Made by a program: the position numbers and the translations under genes
Source: Cyrtodaria siliqua
Lineage: Eukaryota > Mollusca > Bivalvia > Adapedonta > Hiatellidae
Assembly (NCBI GenBank): GCA_037043455.1
Contig: JAWPHD010007157.1
Coordinates: 62,501-126,500 of the forward strand
Length of the DNA stretch: 64,000 nucleotides
Direction of reading: 5' to 3'
Notes under the pieces: model-generated
What the model was told of the DNA's origin: nothing
Databases searched by the model: none
Seen by the model: the letters and a program-made list of their open reading frames with translations, nothing else
Part shown: positions 56,324 to 64,000 of the stretch, piece by piece
How positions within the stretch are numbered: position 1 is the first letter of the stretch
Layout of the letters: each line of letters begins with the position of its first letter

Positions 56324-57380
56324 TGTTTAAAGCTACTGCAGCTATATATAAGGCTAGTGGGCGTGTACCGCAAGCAAATGGGAGCGGATTAACGTTTAGT
56401 TGACTATCAAATTATTTAAACTGAAACATGGCTAGAAACCCGTATATATAGAGGATCTTAAACGAGTTCCCATTTCATATGAAACGAGTTATGATTTTTT
56501 TTAATTTTAACGAGCCTTTTGACGAGTTAAAATAGAAAAATAATTCATAACGAGTTTCATAAATCTTATATGGAATGGGAACGAGTTTAAGATCCTTTTT
56601 ATCACATAACATTGCAATCAAATTAGTAAAAAATAATTCAGATGGACATAGAACCGCCACGACGTCAGACACACGTCAGACACACTTTAGCGCCAAAACG
56701 TCATAAAATATGTGACGTCGTAACGTCGCGTCCCACACATAACGTTGCGTATAAAAGAGTTCGTGTTTTACCTCTTTACAAAATAGCAGTTTACGCCAAC
56801 ATTTCAACAAACCAACAACAGTGTTTTGTATAACGTGCTTTATTTTTATAAGCTGTCACAAATAATAAGTTTATGACTCAGATCTGGGTGAATTTGTAAT
56901 AAATAAAATAGTTTCAGTTAATAAACTTGCGTAGTGTTACAGATTTAACTCAACCAATCAAAATCGTTCCAGGTTGTATTACACGTGTGTTATACAATAG
57001 AATATTAAATGGGTGTTCGACACTGCTAACAAGGGACGTTATGTGATAAAAGGCAGTATTATAAAAATGACAATTAGGTTATCAATTGGCTCCGTGTTCT
57101 ACAATGTTACGGTATACGAATTGTCAATTCGGAGGTCTCGAGTTCGAATCTGTGATGAACAAACTATTTTTTTAATGAATAGGACAGTGATGTTTTTTAT
57201 ATCGATGTTGCTACAACAAAATATGGATTAGAAATGATGTCCTGGTATTTCATCTCCTGAATACGTGTTTCCGCCCATGTTTTACAAAGTTGAATTTGGT
57301 AGTAAATGAAGCCTAAAACACCTCCAATTTACTTTAGGTATATGCCCACTAGCCTTATATACATCTATAGTATCTTTAAC
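56324..57380. mobile_element. ~1-kb element with ~45-bp terminal inverted repeats
   Basis: Left 'GTTTAAAGCTACTGCAGC' then 'TATATAAGGCTAGTGGGC' (56324-56369) is complemented at 57337-57380 ('GCCCACTAGCCTTATATA'). No transposase is encoded. An internal hairpin lies at 56452-56596 and a tRNA B-box-like word ('CTCGAGTTCGAATCTGTG') at about 57137. Confidence 0.65.
56452..56596. repeat. Hairpin with ~65-bp arms
   Basis: 'AGGATCTTAAACGAGTTCCC' on the left pairs with 'GGGAACGAGTTTAAGATCCT' on the right. The word 'ACGAGTT' recurs within each arm. Confidence 0.88.
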
Positions 57381-57617
57381 TATCCGTCCCAGAACGTGAG
57401 AAAGGAAACATGCTCTACTCTTCCTTTCGAACATGTGTATTGTTCTTTAAAGAGGATTGTAGCAACGCTAAATGTTAGAACATCACTAAATGTAAAAACG
57501 TCGCTAAATGTAAAAACTTTTGTCGCTAAACGTAGAAAGGTTGGTTAAATGTAAATGCAAACGTCTTTAAATGTAAAAACGTGAGGGTCGCTAAATGTAA
57601 TAAAAAAACGGAGCTGA

Positions 57618-58080
57618 ATGTAATTGAATTGGATTGGGGTTTTAAAGCGCACCAACACATGAAAGGTTATATGGCGCCGAACAGGAATGAACATGCCAGG
57701 CTCATCCTCTATTTACATCGAGATAAAATATGGAGAATGGGCCTAGAACCTTCTCACCTGCAGAACTGCAGAGTTGCTGCAAATTCTATTGCAGACACTC
57801 CATTTATGCTGGAGCCACATGTATTGTTTTTCTGCCACTGCTCTAGAGATTTGAGCGAGATGGCACCTGAAACAATGCAGGGGTCATGATGAAGATCTTT
57901 AATGAGCATGAATAAAAAATGATAAAATGAACATCTATTGGGGGTGGGAGAGGGTGGGTGGTGTGGGAGGAGGGGGTTCTACTCATCTGCCTACCCCTCC
58001 AACGGGAATCTGCAGTGGCCCTATCCTTTGCCCCGGAACCAAAACGGGGCCCCCGCCACCACACGGGGCAGCTGAATGTA
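57618..58080 (+). repeat. Dispersed repeat III, copy 2
   Basis: 'GGGGTTTTAAAGCGCACCAA', 'GAATGGGCCTAGAACCTTCT' and 'GATGAAGATCTTTAATGAGC' are visible. It is the best uninterrupted copy for comparison with 61275-61870. It ends in the G-rich tract 57930-57975 and 'CCGCCACCACACGGGGC'. Confidence 0.8.
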
Positions 58081-58323
58081 AAAACATGTTTTGTTGCTTA
58101 GTGTAAAAGGAAAAACCAACATACTGTAAAAATGTGACATTTTGAATAAACACCTAAGAAACCAAAACTTTACAACCAGATTTTGATAGTATAGTATCAC
58201 ATGTCATTTTGTGTGTTTACAACATTGTACATTTTTCGAGATCTCAATCCACCCTTTTTACGTTTAGCGACAAAGGTTTTTACATTTAGCGACGTTTTTA
58301 AATTTAGCGTTACTATCTACTGC

Positions 58324-58367
58324 CATTGCTGTTGCTACTACTACTACTACTGCCACTGCTGCTGCTG

Positions 58368-58403
<36 letters not shown>

Positions 58404-58436
58404 TTATTATTACTACTACTACTACTACTGCTATTT
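58324..58436. repeat. (CTA)n/(CTG)n microsatellite
   Basis: Trinucleotide runs of CTA, CTG and TTA produce false poly-Leu and poly-Tyr frames. Confidence 0.93.
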
Positions 58437-58552
58437 CTATTTTTTACACTTGTTACACACAAACCAAGTCATGCCATATGTCACATTGTTGTGTATCTGA
58501 AGTTAGTCATGTGACTAGTGAATGCCAATGGCTATCCAACTTATACCAGTCA

Positions 58553-58600
58553 ATGAACGAACGAACGAACGAACGAACATGAACGAACGAACGAATGAAT
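58553..58600. repeat. (AACG)n microsatellite
   Basis: GAACGAACGAACG runs with small interruptions. Confidence 0.9.
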
Positions 58601-59084
58601 TGCGCCATATTCCAACACAATACTCACGTACCAATTGTTTGTAATTATATTCTCAATCTCATGCATTATATATTTATGGGAGAATACAATATTATCACTG
58701 GGAAATATATAAAGCCTAGGGTCTCAATTATAACAATAAACCACACAAAACCCATTTAACCACACAATAAGTGTCCTATTGAGACGCAACTACATCAATA
58801 ACGAAACCACGAATCTGTTCTATAGTGAAAATCCTTTGTGTATCATCGTGTACTTTACAACATAACAACAGATTCGTTTCCTCGTGTACCGTGTTAAACA
58901 AGTTGAAGTATTTACATATGCACATCTTCCAATACCGTTCTACACACATTTTTACAATGTCGCTTTTTCCTTTTACACTTAACAGCAAAAACATGTTTTA
59001 ACATCTAGCTCCTTTTTGTCTCGCGCCACGATAGTGGGTAGCGAGACATATCAGTCAGTTTTTCTGACGACGACCTATATTAAC

Positions 59085-60290
59085 TAGATCTCATTAACCG
59101 GGAATTTTTCTGAAACTTTGTCAGATGCTTTGTTGGGTCAAAGGACATCACTTAATGCAAACATTACCAATGTCAAGGTCATATTTTGCATTATTTTCCC
59201 AAAACTTAACCTTGTTTAGGTAAGTTAACCTCAGTTAACTGTGTGTGATTGCCTCATTTTCTTTGTTTGATACTTGGTCATATGTACATGTGGCATTGGT
59301 GGACATCACTGAACGACAAAACATACCAAGTTCTAGGTAATATTTTGCTTATTTCCCCCAAACTTAACCTTGGTAACTTAATCTCAGTTAAATTTATATG
59401 ATAGCCTCACTTTATGTCTTTGATACTTGGTCACATTTGTGGACATCGCTGAATGACAATCAATACCAAGGTCAAGGTCATGTTTTGCGTAATTTACCAT
59501 AAACATCAGTTTGGTTAGGTAAGTTAACCTCAGTTAACTTGTTCTGACAACTTTAATTTCTTTGTTTGATACTTGGGCTTATGTATTGTTGGCATTGGTG
59601 GACATCACTGAACGACAAAAAATATCAACATCAAGGTCATATTTTACGCTATTTCCCCAAAACTTAACATTGGTTAGGTAACTTAACCTTGGTTAGGTAA
59701 AACTTTATGTGATTGTCTCACTGTATGTCTTTGGTACTTGGTCATGTGTATTGTTGGCATTAGTGGACATCACTGAACGACAAAAATTACCAAGGTCAAG
59801 GTAAAAATTTGCGTTATTTTCCTTGGTTAGGTAACTTAACCTTGGTTAGGTAACTTAACCTCAGTTAAATTTATATGATTGTCTCACTTTATGTCTTTGA
59901 TACTTGGTCATGTGTATTGTTGGTATTTGTGGACATCGCTGGATGACAAAAAATACCAAGGTCAATGTCATATTTTGTGTTATTTTTCCCAAACTTAACC
60001 TTAGGTAGCTTAACCTTGGTTAGGTAACTTAACCTCTGTTAACTTTATGTGATTGCCTCACTTTATGTCTTTGATATTTGGTCATATGTATTGTTGGCAT
60101 CGGTGGACATCGCTGAACGACAACAAATACCAAGGTCAAGGTAACATTTTGCGTTATTTTCCCAAAACTACACCCTGGTTAAGCCACTTAACCTCAGTAA
60201 CTTAACTTCTTATGATTATCTCGCTTTTATGTGTTTGATACTTGGTCATATGAAGTGTTGTCTTTGGTGGAAATCATTTATATGCGGTTT
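59085..60290 (+). repeat. ~140-175-bp tandem repeat, about seven units
   Basis: Each unit contains 'TTTGATACTTGGTCATATGT', 'GGTGGACATCACTGAACGAC', 'TACCAAGGTCAAGGTCATAT', 'CTTAACCTTGGTTAGGTAA' and 'CCTCAGTTAACTTTATGTGA'. It fills the foldback-like element's interior up to its right arm. Confidence 0.88.
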
Positions 60291-60754
60291 GCCGCGATGG
60301 GCGAGATATCCTCAACGCTCACATGTTTACATTTAAAGACGTTGGCATTGACATTTAGCCACCCTTTTTACATTTAGCGACAAACGTTTTTACATTTAGC
60401 GATGTTTTTACATTTAGCGACGTTTTTAAATTTAGCGTTGCTACATGGGTATATCAGGCTTTTCGTGGTAGTCCAGGGGTCCATCTTAAAATAGGAAAAT
60501 ACTGACATTGTCTATTCTAAAAGGCCAACACAAAATGGGTTTAAAAATGACTATTATGTACAAGGAAATGTATTCTGTGCTAACCTAGGTTAAAATTAAG
60601 CATTTTAATTGCTATTTCATTCAAGATCTATGATTATTTCAAAATTTAGACCAGAATACCCCATATGTTGATATGTTGTATTTGTTTTGTTTTTAAAGAA
60701 TCGAGACATTTTTAAAACTAGATTTTTCTAAAAAAAAGGTCTGATATACGACCT

Positions 60755-60960
60755 TTAACGCGCTTATAGGATAACCCGACTACGGTACACGTGCCGTCTG
60801 ACGGTCTCGTTTACGTCCCCATCCGACAGGCGCCGCTAAGAGAAGGTGCCTTGAAAAGGAGTCGCCGAAGAACCCCAGAGGCGACGGTGAGGTGAAAACC
60901 CATGATCTTCGGATTCAAAGTGCACCATATCCACGGCGGCTCAGTTACTGGAACCTCATT
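60755..60960 (-). mobile_element. SINE family I, 5' part, diverged
   Basis: 'CTCGTTTACGTCCCCATCCG' and 'GCCGCTAAGAGAAGG' match the family in minus orientation. The tRNA-like end near 60900-60955 is eroded. Confidence 0.6.
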
Positions 60961-61274
60961 TATGATATTATTGTATATTATCTTTTCTTTTCTGTCATGA
61001 CATTGCTACGTTTTGCACATGTTTTGTGTATTAACACTAAATGCACCTTTTCTGTTTATTAACACTAACTATTTACTATATTTGACAAAAACAAACACAC
61101 CTGATCTCAGGTATATTTACTTACTATTTTGTTTATTGTAAACTTAACCGTGTATACTTAGCCATGCAAATTAAAATTTATTGTATTGGGAAGGGCAACA
61201 ATTTATGTTTATAGCACTTGAGGCTGACCCTTTTCAATTAAATATGTTTACATCCATATATAAAAATTACGTGA

Positions 61275-61870
61275 ATTTTGAATTGCGATTTTACGGCGCA
61301 CCAACACAAAAAAAAGTTATAAGGCGTCCAAAGCAATGAATATTCCAGACTCACTAGAACTTAGTCACATTTAGAACTGCAGAGTTGCTCCAAATTTACT
61401 GTAAACGCTCCATTTCGCTGGAGCCACGATCATTGTTTACTACCACCACTCAAGTAGCACCTAAAACAGTACAGGGATGATGATGAAGACCTTTAAAGGG
61501 ACACATGGCAATCTTGAGTTTTATATCAGGCATTAAAATTAGTACAGCGATTTATTACTTCTGTATCATTTTGACTTTAAAACCGTTTGCATATAATTAA
61601 ATAGAAAATTGGGAATTATATTTCTTTCATTATTTGACACATTTTTAAAATATAGTATGTGCAATATTATCAGAAGTCAATAATATGTAAAAACAATTTG
61701 CTTTGAACTATTCTAACAGTTAATATTAATGATTGAACAATTTCAAGTTAAGAAAAAAACTTAAATTTTTTAAAAAATCAAGATTGCCGTGTGTCCCTTT
61801 AATGAACATGGCAAAAAAAAAATGAGCATGAATTCGGGGAGACTCTGCCTGGGTTAGCAATAGCCCAATC
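61275..61870 (+). repeat. Dispersed repeat III, copy 3, split by a MITE
   Basis: 'TTTTACGGCGCACCAACAC', 'AGAACTGCAGAGTTGCTCC' and 'GATGATGAAGACC' precede, and 'TGAACATGGCAAAAAA' plus 'GAGCATGAATTCGG' follow the inserted MITE (61497-61798). Confidence 0.75.
61497..61798. mobile_element. TTAA-flanked MITE, copy 3, nested
   Basis: The ends 'AGGGACACATGGCAATCTTG' and 'CAAGATTGCCGTGTGTCCCT' are inverted copies of each other. TTAA is present on both sides (61493-61496 and 61799-61802), while the equivalent empty site in copy 2 of repeat III (GATCTTTAATGAGC, about 57894) has TTAA once. TTAA target choice is known for piggyBac-type transposases. Confidence 0.88.
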
Positions 61871-62204
61871 AATACCTGGGAACCTCATGGGGTATAACAT
61901 GTGTCCATGGGACTCGAATGCCCAGTGTAATTCTAAGACATTATGAGTAACCATTTTGACCATACGTGAAAAAATGGGGTAAACGAAAATTTTAATGTAC
62001 AACTTAAACGTCGATTAAAGATAATTATGCGAAAAGTTGATGAGTGCCATTCATTCACTACACTTCTTCTGGTAGGAATATACCAATGTCGTGTGAGTCA
62101 AGTTTGAATGCCCTACAGCTGTGATTGTGTGAGAAATGGAGTAAATGAACACATTACGGCAAGTATGTGAAGATCCATCGTCCGATACCCACGGATGATT
62201 CGCT

Positions 62205-62590
62205 TCGAATTGAATTGAATTTGGGTTTTAAGGCGCACCAACACATGAAAGGTTATATGCCAGGCTCATCCTCCATGTACATCGAGATAAAATATGGAGA
62301 ATGGGCCTAGGACCTTCCCACCCTGAACTGCCGAGTTGCTGCTAATTCTATTGTAGACACTCCATTTACGCTGGAGCCACGTTTATTGTTTTTCTGCCAC
62401 TGCTCTAGTGATTTGAGCGAGATGGCACCTGAAATAATGCAGGGGTCATGATGAAGACCTTTTATGAGCATGAACAAAAAATGATAAAATGAACATGAAT
62501 TTCTACTCCTCTGCCTACCCCTCCAACGGGATCTGCAGTGGCCCTATTCTTTGCCCGGAACCAAACGGGGCCCCCGGAACCACACGGGGC
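62205..62590 (+). repeat. Dispersed repeat III, copy 4
   Basis: 'TTTAAGGCGCACCAACACAT', 'GGAGAATGGGCCTAGGACCT' and 'ACCACACGGGGC' are visible, with a short internal deletion after 'GGTTATATG'. Confidence 0.8.
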
Positions 62591-62659
62591 AATTTTAATA
62601 AGAAGTTTAAAGTCAAAATGATATTAGATTAGTGTGTCCAGGTACTAATTTTAATCCTT

Positions 62660-62694
62660 GATACATATTTCAAGATTGCCATGTGTCCCTTTAA
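62660..62694. mobile_element. TTAA-MITE terminal fragment
   Basis: 'CAAGATTGCCATGTGTCCCT' plus TTAA is a right terminus. No matching left end is found nearby. Confidence 0.6.
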
Positions 62695-63276
62695 AAAATA
62701 GAAATGTAATTAAAAGTAATATTTCAAATATCTTTATATTGGAAAACAACTTACACTGAACTCCAGTCTTTTGATCAGTATCTACCGCTGACTTTTTTAC
62801 ATTATCAATTTCTTTACTCATGGTTTTCTTTTTACCCCAGAGAATATTTACGCATTTGATTTTTGCTGGCTTTTGTTGAGTATCCAATTTCCATTCGCCT
62901 TACATTGGTAATAATTACATCAATCAAACACTAACTTGTTGAAATTAAATATTTAACCCAAGTACACAAATTAAATTACAAAAGTACAGTATCTATAACT
63001 CAGTATATTATCACAAAGTCAAGATTTCATGCATTCATGAATACATTAATGAGTCCTATGGTATTTTTTTTAATTCACAGCATTATGCTAGTGTTTGTTG
63101 GGAGTTTTTCTACTTAATTTGTTTATTTATTATTAAACATTTAATAATTTTCGAAACAGTTTAAACACACTAATGATTGAGTTTAATACACCATAAACTT
63201 ACCGGTAAGAAGAAATGGTGAAAGTAACGAAAATATTTAAAAAAAAAAAGATTTCCCCAATTAAATATTTACAGGC

Positions 63277-63550
63277 AGTTTTAAAGGGACACTCTTGATT
63301 TTTTAAATGGTTTAGAATCCCACTATTTAGTTTTTCTACATAACGCGCGTATTTGCAAATTACTATTAATACTTAGGTGAATGGTTCTAAACATGTGTTG
63401 GCATCTTTCTAAATGTTTGATATATTGCACCAATAATATATTTAAACTTTGGTGGAAAAACGAAGAAAACTCGGTAACTTCTCCAACTTGTCTTAGCTCG
63501 GTATTTAATTACATTCAAGGAGGTTTAAGCAGAAAATGATATTAGATAAA
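63277..63550. mobile_element. TTAA-MITE, left part, diverged
   Basis: Starts TTAA-AGGGACACTCTTGA and shares internal 'GCACCAATAATAT' and 'GAAAAACGAAGAAAACT' with copy 1. The right end is missing and repeat III begins at 63565. Confidence 0.6.
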
Positions 63551-63564
63551 TAAACTGAGACAAT

Positions 63565-63660
63565 TGAATTGATTTGGGGTTTTAAGGGGCACCAACACAT
63601 GAAAGGTTATATGGCGCCTAACAGGAATTGAACATGACAGGCTCATCCTCCATGTCAACG
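63565..63660 (+). repeat. Dispersed repeat III, copy 5, 3' truncated
   Basis: 'GGGGTTTTAAGGGGCACCAA' to 'CAGGCTCATCCTCCATGTCA', then unrelated sequence. Confidence 0.75.
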
Positions 63661-63775
63661 GAGACAAATACTTCAAAATTGTCGTACTGCGTCACTTTAA
63701 AGTACAGGTGACAATCAACCTACTAGTTATATTCCTCAATAGTGATCATGTGATCATACGGTCGATCGCAGTCTG

Positions 63776-63905
63776 GACTGAATTTGGATCAATTATACTG
63801 AATTTGGATCACTCATACTGAATCTGAATTTGGATCAATTATAAATTTGGATCAATAATACTGAATTTGGATCAATTATACTGAATTTGGATCAATTATA
63901 ATTTC
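63776..63905. repeat. ~20-bp tandem repeat
   Basis: Six or seven units of 'ACTGAATTTGGATCAATTAT' with internal deletions. Confidence 0.9.
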
Positions 63906-64000
63906 TTCACCAAATACTCTGAAGCATACCCCACCTGACCAGCCATGCTTATGAGACTTAAATCCTGTAAAACCCAGATATGGTCAAATGCACCATAAAC

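Larger units (their letters stand above)
57459..60444. mobile_element. ~3-kb foldback-like element
   Basis: The left arm (57459-57588) is built of 'CGCTAAATGTAAAAACGT' words. The right arm (60314-60444) is its inverted complement in the same order, including 'GTCGCTAAA.GTA.AAAGG' and 'AACGTCTTTAAATGTAAA'. A second, shorter right arm lies inside (58249-58315). Long terminal repeats composed of short repeats are typical of foldback elements (known family feature). No transposase is seen. The inside holds a repeat III copy, a microsatellite and a ~170-bp tandem array. Confidence 0.65.

Noticed and set aside
58201..58514. Poly-Leu and poly-Tyr ORFs
   Set aside because: Trinucleotide microsatellite.

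Overview
The window looks like a piece of a metazoan genome, most likely a bivalve mollusc. It is AT-rich. Coding DNA is broken into short exons with GT/AG splice sites. Dispersed repeats of a type I associate with bivalve genomes are abundant: units containing 'CTTGTGAACACTCTAG' and 'GAGTTATGGCCCTT', tRNA-derived SINEs, CR1-like LINE fragments, small inverted-repeat elements and microsatellites. Nothing looks bacterial (no operons, no Shine-Dalgarno sites). The species assignment is inference from repeat style and exon structure only.

Genes I can support. (1) A + strand single-pass receptor-like gene enters from the left edge. It has two consecutive fibronectin type III exons (1-283 and 3502-3813, both ending in phase 1), a transmembrane exon (6658-6824) and a possible last exon (9572-9687). 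(2) A - strand three-exon gene (24595 down to 17873) encodes a 118-residue secreted peptide with a signal sequence and the ten-cysteine spacing of the prokineticin/astakine family. Its exons are too short to show as long ORFs. (3) A decayed second copy of exon 2 of that gene lies on the + strand, split by a 5'-truncated LINE (25348-27064). (4) A first exon of a P2X7-like intracellular-domain protein (40307-40474, tentative). (5) A - strand THAP-domain gene (42197-41742) with an in-frame stop where the second zinc-binding cysteine should be. (6) An intact single-exon Tctex1-domain dynein light chain-like gene (51530-52162).

Layout. 0-10 kb: the FN3 receptor with repeats in its introns. 10-17.8 kb: tandem and dispersed repeats, SINEs and a short inverted-repeat element. 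17.8-24.7 kb: the prokineticin-like gene, whose large intron holds a degenerate + strand CR1-like LINE. 24.7-28.2 kb: duplicated exon scraps, a truncated LINE and a tandem array of ~300-bp units. 28.2-37 kb: hairpins, SINE remnants, a TTAA-flanked MITE and a 27-bp minisatellite with higher-order structure. 37-40 kb: a second degenerate LINE. 40-42.3 kb: the convergent P2X7-like/THAP pair. 43-49 kb: a recent SINE, a strong palindrome and several minisatellites. 51.5-53.5 kb: the Tctex1 gene. 55.6-64 kb: repeat-dominated, including a ~1-kb inverted-repeat element, a ~3-kb foldback-like element and nested MITE insertions.

The genes do not form an obvious pathway. The most informative things here are the hidden prokineticin-like gene with its exon fragments, the THAP nonsense codon, and mobile elements whose insertion events can be read directly.
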